DNA of 60,296 nt, from NCBI GenBank assembly GCA_958367245.1, contig CATXEA010000021.1:1-60296 (forward strand). Direction: 5' to 3'. The DNA comes from an uncultured Blautia sp. GTDB taxonomy: Bacteria > Bacillota > Clostridia > Lachnospirales > Lachnospiraceae. Made by a program: the position numbers and the translations under genes. Every line of letters starts with the position of its first letter. The first letter of the stretch is position 1. Positions 33,762 through 41,687 of the stretch are shown here, piece after piece. The notes below the pieces were generated by a model that worked only from the letters and a program-made list of their open reading frames with translations, did no database searches and was not told the origin of the DNA.

Positions 33762-35801
33762 ATGAAAAAGTGGACAAAAAGGTGCGCTGCGTTTCTTCTT
33801 GCATTTCTGATAGCCGGAACTGCATTCCCGACAGCACTCAGTGCAGCGGTACCTTATAAAACTTATACAATAGATGGTTATGGTTATGTGACAGAGACAC
33901 AGACTGCTTATATGCCGGAATCGTCAATTGTAAAAATCGGAGAGCATTCTCTGGTCAATCCCAAGGATATGAAGATTACCGATGACGGAAGAATGTATAT
34001 TGCAGATGCAGGCGCAGGCGTGATATATGAAGCGGATATGGAAGGAAATCTGATTTCCGTAATCGGTGAAGGAGTGTTAAGTGAGCCTTACGGCGTCTAT
34101 GTTACCGAGGAAAATGCCGTGTATGCGGCAGATCATTCCGGAAAGGTAGTTGTATTTGACGAAGAAGGAAATGTTACTGCCGAGTATCTGAAGCCGGAAC
34201 ATCCGCTGTATGGAAACGGAGATTTCAAACCAGTAAAGATTGCTGTAAATGACGGCGGCGATATGTATATTGTCTGTGAAGGAAACGGAAACGGTCTGGT
34301 ACAGCTTACTCCTACAGAAGGAGGTACTTTCCTTGGGTATTTCGGTACGAACTATGCTTCTGTCAGTCCTCTTCGAATGGTGCAGGAGGCGATTTTTACA
34401 GAGGCGCAGCTTGCAAAGATGGTGAGTAATCTCCCGTCTACTCCGGTCAATGTTGCAATTGACGAGCAGGGACTGATTTACACGGTTACGCCGGGAGAAA
34501 AGAATACCAGTCTTAAGAAACTTAATATTGCCGGCGCGAATCTCATCGAGCCGGATGCCTATGACGGCAAGGAGACTTCCGTTGCAGTGGGAAACCACAA
34601 TAACGTGTATGTCGCATCTTCAGACGGATATATTTATGAATATAACACAGAGGGCGATCTGCTTTTCGTTTTCGGCGGCCGCGATGACGGAAGATTTCGT
34701 ATCGGTCTGAGCAAAAAGGTGGAAGCCATTGATGTGGATGCGCAGGATAATCTTTATATTCTGGATTCTGACAGCAAACAGATACAGATTTTCAGGGCGA
34801 CAGAGTTCACAAATCTTCTTCACAGCGCGCTGAATCTTTATGAGAACGGACGCTATGAGGAAAGTAAGGAACCTCTGGAAAAGGTTCTGGAAATGAACAG
34901 TCTGTTTGATTATGCAAATGAGGCTATGAGCCGTTCCTATCTCCAGGAAGAGGACTATGAGAATGCGCTGGAATATGCGAGAGTATCAAAGGCGTTTAGT
35001 GTGTATTCAGATGCTTTCTGGGAGGTGCGTAATTCCTGGCTTCGTCAAAATATGATTCCTGCAGTGGGAGTATTGCTGCTGCTCTGGATTTTCGTGAAGC
35101 TTCTGAAATATCTTCAGGCAAAGAAGGGAATTTTTAATCCTCTTATTAAGGCTACGGAGGGAATCAGAAACAGCGGCGTATGGAAAAGATTTGTTTATAT
35201 GTTTTACTACATGAAACATCCGGTAGATGGAGCTTACGGACTTCGCTATGAAGGAAAGAGTTCTTACCTGAATGCGAATATCATGCTTGCATTGACTGTG
35301 ATTATTTATCTTGCAAATAAATATATTTGCGGTTTCCTTCTTCGGACAGTAAGAGAAGGAAGATATACGATCTTTACAGATGTTCTCAGTGTAGTCGGAG
35401 TTTTTGTGGTGCTGACAGCATGTAATTATCTCATGTGTACGATTAATGACGGTGAGAGTACGTTCAAGAGATTATACTGCGGTCTTGCATTCAGTCTGAC
35501 TCCTTATGTGCTGCTTCAGCCGCTTTGCATTGTTTTGAGCAATGTGATTACCTATAATGAAGTATTTCTGATTCAGTTTGCAGAAATTTTTATTGCTGCA
35601 TGGGTAATCGTTTTAATCTTTATGACGATTAAAGAAGTAAATAACTATACGGTAAAGGAAACTGTAAAGATTATCTTCTTTACCCTGTTTGCCGTATTGA
35701 TTCTCAGTCTGCTGGCGTTTATTTTATTCATGCTCTGCAGACAGGTAATTGATTTTGTAAGTTCTGTATTTGGAGAGGTGGTGTATCGGATTGGCAAATA
35801 A
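33762..35801 (+). CDS. NHL-repeat/TPR/Yip1-domain membrane protein
   Basis: This 679-residue protein combines domains rarely seen together. A signal peptide (1-28) leads into an NHL-type beta-propeller (about 30-345) outside the membrane, with repeats such as VNPKDMKITDDGRMYIADAG. A TPR-like helical part follows (about 350-425), then a transmembrane helix (about 430-450), a cytoplasmic loop, and a C-terminal Yip1-family membrane domain (about 485-679) with some five helices. It sits inside an ABC transport operon, 14 bases after a permease and overlapping the DUF5696 gene. A scaffold that links surface glycan binding to the transporter is possible but is inference. GGGGGGAAGG precedes the ATG. 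Confidence 0.8.
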   Translation: MKKWTKRCAAFLLAFLIAGTAFPTALSAAVPYKTYTIDGYGYVTETQTAYMPESSIVKIGEHSLVNPKDMKITDDGRMYIADAGAGVIYEADMEGNLISVIGEGVLSEPYGVYVTEENAVYAADHSGKVVVFDEEGNVTAEYLKPEHPLYGNGDFKPVKIAVNDGGDMYIVCEGNGNGLVQLTPTEGGTFLGYFGTNYASVSPLRMVQEAIFTEAQLAKMVSNLPSTPVNVAIDEQGLIYTVTPGEKNTSLKKLNIAGANLIEPDAYDGKETSVAVGNHNNVYVASSDGYIYEYNTEGDLLFVFGGRDDGRFRIGLSKKVEAIDVDAQDNLYILDSDSKQIQIFRATEFTNLLHSALNLYENGRYEESKEPLEKVLEMNSLFDYANEAMSRSYLQEEDYENALEYARVSKAFSVYSDAFWEVRNSWLRQNMIPAVGVLLLLWIFVKLLKYLQAKKGIFNPLIKATEGIRNSGVWKRFVYMFYYMKHPVDGAYGLRYEGKSSYLNANIMLALTVIIYLANKYICGFLLRTVREGRYTIFTDVLSVVGVFVVLTACNYLMCTINDGESTFKRLYCGLAFSLTPYVLLQPLCIVLSNVITYNEVFLIQFAEIFIAAWVIVLIFMTIKEVNNYTVKETVKIIFFTLFAVLILSLLAFILFMLCRQVIDFVSSVFGEVVYRIGK

Positions 35802-38097
35802 ATATTGGATAAATAAGAAAAAAGGTATTCTGGCTCTTTTGACAGCAGCCGGTCTGATTTTCACTTCCTGTACAGGATTTGTTATGGCTGCAGAGGAAAC
35901 AACAGCAGAGCCTGCAGCGGGAGTTGAGGGAGAAACTGCTCCGGCAGTAGAGGAAGTAGAGATTACGGAAGAAGAACGTCTGGAAGCAGAGGCAGAAGCT
36001 TATGTTTCTGAGAACGTGGATACGATAAAAGACCATAAAAAAATCGCGGAAAGCGATAAACTGGAGCTTTTTCTGAAAGAAGAGACTCTGTCTGTTCTGA
36101 TTCGCAACAAGGAGACAGGAGCAATTATGGAATCTACGGTAAGCGAACCGGATGATTCTTTAAATGAAACATGGAAAAGCTTTATCCAGAGCGGAATTGG
36201 ATTTATCATACTTAACGGACTGAATGAAGAGAGAAGCGACCTGCTTGCAGCAGATGCGGACATTCAGGTAAAGGCAGAAGAAAACGGTTTTACTGCAGAT
36301 GTGGTTCTGAAAAAATATGAAATTTCTTTCCAGTTAAAAATGACTCTTGAGGGAGAAGAAATTTCTGTGGAGATTCCATCGGAATCCATCAGAGAAGAAA
36401 TGGAAAATGTAACCATCGGAAGTATTTTCGTCTATCCGTTTCTGGGACATACCTACTCGGCGGAAAGAGAAGGGTATATGCTTGTGCCGGATGGAAACGG
36501 GGCTTTGATTTATCTTGATGATAAGGACGGAAGGTTTACATCTCCGTTTTCACTGAAGGTGTGGGGAGATAATGCAGGTGTAGATGAAAGCTATATTCTT
36601 TCCCTGTTCTGGGATGAATATCAGTCTGTAAACGATGCAGAACCGGTTTTGGCTCCCGTATATGGTATGGTACATACAGATACGCAGATGTCAGTGCTCT
36701 CAGTGATTGAAGAGGGAGCTGTAGATGCAAAGATTATCGCATATCCAAATGGTGCGGTAACAAACTATAACTGGATTACTCCTCAGTTTACCATGCGTCG
36801 AATCTATAAACAGCTTACCAGTAAGGAAGCTACAAGTTCTGTGCAGCTTCAGGAGGAAAAGAGAACCGATTATAATATCCGTATGAGGTATCTTTTCGGA
36901 AGCGGAGAAGATGCAGATTATGCAAAAATGGCAGGACAGTACAGAAATTATCTGTTAAGAACAGAGCAGATTGAAGAGAAAGATACGGATTTCCGTATCC
37001 GTCTGGATTTCCTTGGAACAGACCGTGAAAACGGAATGCTGGGCAAAAAAACAGTTGCCATGACAACGGCAGAGGATATAGAAGAGATTTATGACGACCT
37101 TTCAACAGAAGGGGTTTCAGATATTCTGTCTGTGTATAAAGGATGGCAGAAGGGCGGAATTTACAGTATGCCCGTTACAAAGTATAAGGCTGACAAAGCT
37201 ATAGGCGGAAACAGAAAACTGGACGACCTTATGGAACGCGCAGCAGAATCCGGTATTTTCTTCTATCTGTATCAGGATGCGCTTCGTGCAAATCCGGATA
37301 CGGTAAACACGGTATTTAATGTTATCAAAAAGCTGGATGAGAGTGTGTATAAAGAAAACACATATAAAGAAATTTATGAGTATTTCAATTTCCAGACACC
37401 TTCAAAAGCAGCAGAGCGTTTCGAGGAGGCTCTTAAGAGCTATGAAAAAGCCGGAACAAAGAATCTGGCTCTTACCGGAATTACAGACCATCTTTTCAGC
37501 TACAGTTACAACGGTAAGCAGTACAGCCGTGTAGATACGCAGAATACCTTTTCGGAAATGATAGGAAAGAGTGACGAGCAGATGAATCTGGTAATGGAAA
37601 GCCCGTTTTCCTGCTACTGGAAAAATACCGGAAGTATTCTTAATATGCCGGTAAACTCTTCCAACTATATTTTTGCAGACGAAGAGGTTCCGTTTTTATC
37701 TATTGCCCTCAAGGGTGTGATTCCTATGTACGGGGATTATACAAACTTTGAGGCGGACAACACCAGATATTTCCTGGAACTGGCAGAAACCGGTATTTAT
37801 CCGTCCTTTTATCTGACAAAGGAGGACCCGGTGAAGCTGCTTTATACGAATTCTTCAGATATTTATACTTCCAAATATGAGGTATACCGTCCGGAAATCG
37901 TACGTTATTATCAGGAACTGAAAGAACTGAATGACAAAGTGAAGGATGCGTATATTACAGACCGTACCCGCTGTGAGGACGGCGTAGTAGAGGTAAGCTA
38001 TTCAAACGGCGTCATGGTATATGTGAATTATAACAGTGAAACCATTACACACGACGGCATAACTCTTGAGGGTATGTCCTATAAGGCAGGTGAGTGA
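35791..38097 (+). CDS. DUF5696-family secreted protein, possible unclassified glycoside hydrolase
   Basis: The TTG at 35791 (MANKYW, 768 residues) is the best start: GGAGAGGTG lies upstream and a signal peptide follows at once, ending near VMA-AEE (residue 33). The start overlaps the previous gene by 11 bases. An N-terminal beta-sandwich (about 80-290) contains YPFLGHTYSAEREGYMLVPD-type sequence, and a probable alpha/beta barrel (about 390-640) contains VSDILSVYKGWQKGG and IFFYLYQDA; a small beta domain ends the protein. This layout resembles retaining glycosidase clans, but no known catalytic pair could be assigned with confidence. Family knowledge: DUF5696, function unknown, found with ABC permeases and Yip1 proteins. 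Confidence 0.7.
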   Translation: MANKYWINKKKGILALLTAAGLIFTSCTGFVMAAEETTAEPAAGVEGETAPAVEEVEITEEERLEAEAEAYVSENVDTIKDHKKIAESDKLELFLKEETLSVLIRNKETGAIMESTVSEPDDSLNETWKSFIQSGIGFIILNGLNEERSDLLAADADIQVKAEENGFTADVVLKKYEISFQLKMTLEGEEISVEIPSESIREEMENVTIGSIFVYPFLGHTYSAEREGYMLVPDGNGALIYLDDKDGRFTSPFSLKVWGDNAGVDESYILSLFWDEYQSVNDAEPVLAPVYGMVHTDTQMSVLSVIEEGAVDAKIIAYPNGAVTNYNWITPQFTMRRIYKQLTSKEATSSVQLQEEKRTDYNIRMRYLFGSGEDADYAKMAGQYRNYLLRTEQIEEKDTDFRIRLDFLGTDRENGMLGKKTVAMTTAEDIEEIYDDLSTEGVSDILSVYKGWQKGGIYSMPVTKYKADKAIGGNRKLDDLMERAAESGIFFYLYQDALRANPDTVNTVFNVIKKLDESVYKENTYKEIYEYFNFQTPSKAAERFEEALKSYEKAGTKNLALTGITDHLFSYSYNGKQYSRVDTQNTFSEMIGKSDEQMNLVMESPFSCYWKNTGSILNMPVNSSNYIFADEEVPFLSIALKGVIPMYGDYTNFEADNTRYFLELAETGIYPSFYLTKEDPVKLLYTNSSDIYTSKYEVYRPEIVRYYQELKELNDKVKDAYITDRTRCEDGVVEVSYSNGVMVYVNYNSETITHDGITLEGMSYKAGE

Positions 38098-38099
38098 GT

Positions 38100-39122
38100 A
38101 TGACAGAAAAAAAGAAAAGAGCCAGAAGATGGAAAGGCGGATCTCTGAAAGCGAAAGAAGCGGCAATGGGATATCTGTTTATACTCCCTTGGCTGATCGG
38201 AGTAATCGTGTTTGTGGCGCGCCCGCTGATTCAGTCTTTTAACTTCGCGCTCAGTAAAGTAAAGATGACTCCGAAAGGAAGAATCAGTATGTTTATCGGA
38301 TTGTCCAACTTTACGCAGATTCTTCAGGAAGATGAAACTTTTCCGACAGAGCTGTGGGCATATCTGATAAAAACAATCATAGCAGTTCCGGTTATCGTAG
38401 TGTTTGCGCTGATTATCGCATTGCTTCTGAACAGCAGAATCAAAGGGAAAGGATTTTTCAGACTGATTTTCTTCCTTCCTGTGATTATTGCAAGCGGTCC
38501 TGTTATGACACAGCTTGTAGATCAGGGAGCAGGTTCTATACCGTCTCTGAATACGACGATGATAGCGGGGGCGATCAGTTTCCTACCCGGAATTCTTGTG
38601 GATGCGATCATAGGAGTGTTTGAAAATATCGTCCTATATCTATGGTATTCGGGGGTACAGATTCTGATCTTCCTGGCAGCCGTCCAGAAAATAGATACTG
38701 CCCTTTACGAGGCGGCGAAGATGGACGGCGGTTCTACCTGGGAATGTTTCTGGAAGATCACACTTCCGACAATCAAACCGATGATGTTGCTCAACGCGGT
38801 ATATACCGTTGTATTTCTGTCCAATAATGAGCAGAACAATATTATCAATACAATTAAAGACGCCATGTTCGGTACAACAGGAAGCAAAGGATATGGATAT
38901 GCGTCAGCGATGGCGTGGCTGTATTCCTTGATTGTAATTCTTCTTGTCGCTCTTGTGGCGGCGTTCTTTATCCTGAAGAAGGACGTTTACCAGAAACAGG
39001 TAAAACGGGCAAAAAAAGAGATGAAGAAAGAACAGCGCCTTATCAGGAAACTGGAAAGGAAGGGGGTAAAGTATGAAAAACAGACTGCAAAACAAAATGC
39101 AAAAAAAGCAGCCCGCAGGTAG
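38100..39122 (+). CDS. ABC sugar permease, MalF/UgpA type (second pair)
   Basis: The 340-residue permease has six transmembrane helices and the EAA loop EAAKMDGGSTWECFWKITLPTIKP. The ATG at 38100 is chosen because AGGTGAGTG spaces well; a GTG at 38094 overlaps the DUF5696 stop and is the alternative. A long basic tail (about residues 300-340, rich in Lys, Arg and Glu) follows the last helix and is unusual for the family. The last 50 bases overlap the next permease gene in another frame. It belongs to a second channel pair in the same operon. Confidence 0.9.
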   Translation: MTEKKKRARRWKGGSLKAKEAAMGYLFILPWLIGVIVFVARPLIQSFNFALSKVKMTPKGRISMFIGLSNFTQILQEDETFPTELWAYLIKTIIAVPVIVVFALIIALLLNSRIKGKGFFRLIFFLPVIIASGPVMTQLVDQGAGSIPSLNTTMIAGAISFLPGILVDAIIGVFENIVLYLWYSGVQILIFLAAVQKIDTALYEAAKMDGGSTWECFWKITLPTIKPMMLLNAVYTVVFLSNNEQNNIINTIKDAMFGTTGSKGYGYASAMAWLYSLIVILLVALVAAFFILKKDVYQKQVKRAKKEMKKEQRLIRKLERKGVKYEKQTAKQNAKKAARR

Positions 39123-40059
39123 ACTGAGCCGTAATAAAATCAGAAAATGGTTTATGGGTTCCAAGGACCGCGAAGGTGTGGGCAAGCTTGCTGTTATTTA
39201 CATTCTTCTGATCTGTATCGGATTTGTGTATCTTTATCCTGTAATTTACATGATCAGCAAGAGTCTTATGACAAGAGCCGACCTTCTGGACAGCTCTGTA
39301 AGCTGGATTCCAAGTTCGTTTTACATTAAGAACTATGTAGATGCCTTTACCAGCATGAATTTTCTGGATACGTTCTGGAAATCAGTTGTGGTGGCAGGGC
39401 TTCCGACTTTGCTGAATATGATTATCTGTGCGATTGTAGGATATGGATTTGCGCGATATGAATTTCCGCTTAAAAAAGTATTTATGGGAATTCTGATTGT
39501 ATCCTTCATTATCCCGCCTCAGATTACCATGATGCCGAATTATCTTCTGTATAATGATCTGGGAATACTGGATTCGCTGAAATCGTTCCTTCTTCCGGCG
39601 CTGTTGGGGCAGGGACTGAAATCACAATTATACATATTGATTTATTATCAGTTTTTTAAACAGATTCCACAGGTTTTGATAGAAGCTGCCAAGATTGACG
39701 GCTGCGGACATTTCAAAGCCTTTGTAAGAATCGCGCTTCCGTCCGCTGCGCCTGCGATTCTGGTTGTGTTCCTGTTTTCACTTGTATGGTACTGGAACGA
39801 GGCGTATCTGACACAGCTCTATGTATGCGGAGTGTTCGGAGACGGCTTCTGGAATACGCTTGTAGTTGCGCTGAAAGGCTTTAACGACAGTTACACAGCG
39901 ACAGGCGCCTCGATTACCGGAGAAACAATGGGCAGCCTGAATGAAGGAATCAAGATGGCGGCGACAATGCTGACAATCCTTCCTGTACTGATTCTTTATT
40001 TCGTATTACAGAAACAGTTTGTGGAAAGCGTTGACAGAACAGGTATTACTGGTGAATAA
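39073..40059 (+). CDS. ABC sugar permease, MalG type (second pair)
   Basis: This 328-residue permease starts inside the previous gene; the ATG at 39073 has a strong AAGGAAGGGGG site just before it. A basic N-terminal tail of about 35 residues precedes six transmembrane helices and the EAA loop EAAKIDGCGHFKAFVRIALPSAAP. With the preceding gene it forms a second channel. A small hairpin (40087-40102) lies before the next gene, a substrate-binding protein. Confidence 0.92.
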   Translation: MKNRLQNKMQKKQPAGRLSRNKIRKWFMGSKDREGVGKLAVIYILLICIGFVYLYPVIYMISKSLMTRADLLDSSVSWIPSSFYIKNYVDAFTSMNFLDTFWKSVVVAGLPTLLNMIICAIVGYGFARYEFPLKKVFMGILIVSFIIPPQITMMPNYLLYNDLGILDSLKSFLLPALLGQGLKSQLYILIYYQFFKQIPQVLIEAAKIDGCGHFKAFVRIALPSAAPAILVVFLFSLVWYWNEAYLTQLYVCGVFGDGFWNTLVVALKGFNDSYTATGASITGETMGSLNEGIKMAATMLTILPVLILYFVLQKQFVESVDRTGITGE

Positions 40060-40086
40060 GCTGAGGGCTGAAAACCACTAATATAT

Positions 40087-40102
40087 GCCTGCCGGAGCAG
40101 GC
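40087..40102 (+). other. Short hairpin between permease and binding-protein genes
   Basis: GCCTGC-CGGA-GCAGGC is a perfect six-pair stem with a four-base loop and no U tail. Such hairpins can protect or raise the level of the downstream binding-protein mRNA; that role is inferred. Confidence 0.5.
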
Positions 40103-40129
40103 TGAATTAAGAAAAGGAGGAATAAGAAA

Positions 40130-41584
40130 ATGAAGAAAAAAGTAACGAGCGTACTGCTCACAGCAGCTATGGTAACCGGAATGCTCTCCGGAACAGCAGT
40201 GACAGTTAAGGCAGAAAAAGAAGCAGGGCTTCCGCCGATGACAGACGAGGAAATCGAACTGACCTATATGAACTTTGACAACAAGGTGCTGACAGAATAT
40301 CTGGCTGAAAAATTCATGGAAAAGTACCCGAATATTAAGGTAAATGTCATTTACGAGCCTGCAGGAGACACATACAACGATACACTTCTGAATCTGGTAA
40401 ATACAGGAAAGACACCGGACTGTTTTATGATTCTCGGAAACTGTGATTTCGCACTTTCCAACATGCTTCTTGGGGATATGACGGAATACTGGGAGAACGA
40501 CCCGGAGAACGAAAACATTCTTCCGTCCATCAACGGCGCAAAGCTGGGTTATTACGGAACAGATATGAAACTTGGAACGCCAATGAAATTTTTCCCGGAT
40601 GCAATTTATGCAGATATGGCTGTCTTTGATAAACTGAACGTGGAAATGCCGCCTTCAGACTGGACATGGGATGAGATGATTCAGTCTTTCAAGGATGTTA
40701 CTTCTCCGGATGAGGGAATCTACGGATTTAACCAGTTCCATTCTATCGTTACTTACTACCCGGTTGCAGCAGACCCGAACTGTATCGGTGAATTCGGATG
40801 GGACGGCGAGAGCTTCCACATGGAAAACTGGGCAAAAGGCGTAAATGACCTTGCAGAGCTTATGAAAGGCAAATATCGCGCTCCTATTACAGAAGAAGAA
40901 ATTACAGCATGGCTTGGTTCCAATGAGTGGGCAGGCGCATCAGGAAAAATCGGTTATCAGATTGACGCATTCTGGACTTATCTGAACCTGTTTGACACTG
41001 ACGAATATCGTGAAAAAGGTATTGAAATGGTACCGTATGCAACTCCGAACGTAGAGGGAACAGATTCCAAATATAAATTCGGTGTTCTTGACTTCGGCGG
41101 TATTTCTTCCGGAACAGAGCATCCAAGAGAAGCGTATGAGCTGCTTAAATGGATGGGCTGGGGTGTTGACGGCTGGAAAGAAAAAGTAGAAGCTTATAAA
41201 ACACTTAAAGATGAGGAAGCCGGTATTGAAATTTACAAACAGTCTATGCCGCTGCCACTGACTATGGATGAAGAGGTTTGGACAGAACTGCAGACAGCAT
41301 TTTTCCCGACACTGAAAAAAGCAGAAGCAGACCAGACAGAAAAAGACAAAAAATACGGACAGCATTTTGATGATTACTTTGAACAGGTAAAACAGGGCGT
41401 AATCCCGTTCGGTGACTGTCAGATTCCTGGTTTTGCAGGCTTCGTAGGTCCGGACGGTCCTTATGCAGGCGTAGAGGATTCTGTATTTAACGGCGAAAAG
41501 AATGCCAGCGACTGGGTAAAAGAGCTGGAAGAGAAGGCAAATGAATATAACAAACAGGCTATGGAAGAGGCTGGACTTGTTTAA
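40130..41584 (+). CDS. ABC substrate-binding protein (second, intact)
   Basis: The 484-residue protein is an extracellular family 1 solute-binding protein for sugars. A Sec signal peptide ends after VKA (about residue 28). The mature part begins with LTYMNFDNKVLTEYLAEKFMEKYPNIKVNVIYEP, the usual first lobe. No lipobox cysteine is present, which is unusual for a Gram-positive binding protein. It follows the second permease pair by 70 bases with an AAAGGAGG site and ends the operon at a strong terminator. It probably presents arabino-oligosaccharides or related sugars. If the first binding-protein gene is dead, this one may serve both channels. Confidence 0.92.
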   Translation: MKKKVTSVLLTAAMVTGMLSGTAVTVKAEKEAGLPPMTDEEIELTYMNFDNKVLTEYLAEKFMEKYPNIKVNVIYEPAGDTYNDTLLNLVNTGKTPDCFMILGNCDFALSNMLLGDMTEYWENDPENENILPSINGAKLGYYGTDMKLGTPMKFFPDAIYADMAVFDKLNVEMPPSDWTWDEMIQSFKDVTSPDEGIYGFNQFHSIVTYYPVAADPNCIGEFGWDGESFHMENWAKGVNDLAELMKGKYRAPITEEEITAWLGSNEWAGASGKIGYQIDAFWTYLNLFDTDEYREKGIEMVPYATPNVEGTDSKYKFGVLDFGGISSGTEHPREAYELLKWMGWGVDGWKEKVEAYKTLKDEEAGIEIYKQSMPLPLTMDEEVWTELQTAFFPTLKKAEADQTEKDKKYGQHFDDYFEQVKQGVIPFGDCQIPGFAGFVGPDGPYAGVEDSVFNGEKNASDWVKELEEKANEYNKQAMEEAGLV

Positions 41585-41631
41585 ATAAGAGTACATATTC
41601 TGAAATAGTCAAAGAAAATCCTGGTATTAAT

Positions 41632-41670
41632 AAAAACCCCGATTTGTATGAAGGTACAAATCGGGGTTTT
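41632..41670. terminator. Strong bidirectional terminator at the end of the ABC operon
   Basis: AAAACCCCGATTTGTA and TACAAATCGGGGTTTT form a perfect 16-pair stem with a six-base loop. It also suits the convergent minus-strand gene ending at 41688. Confidence 0.93.
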
Positions 41671-41687
41671 GTGATATTTAAGATGGC

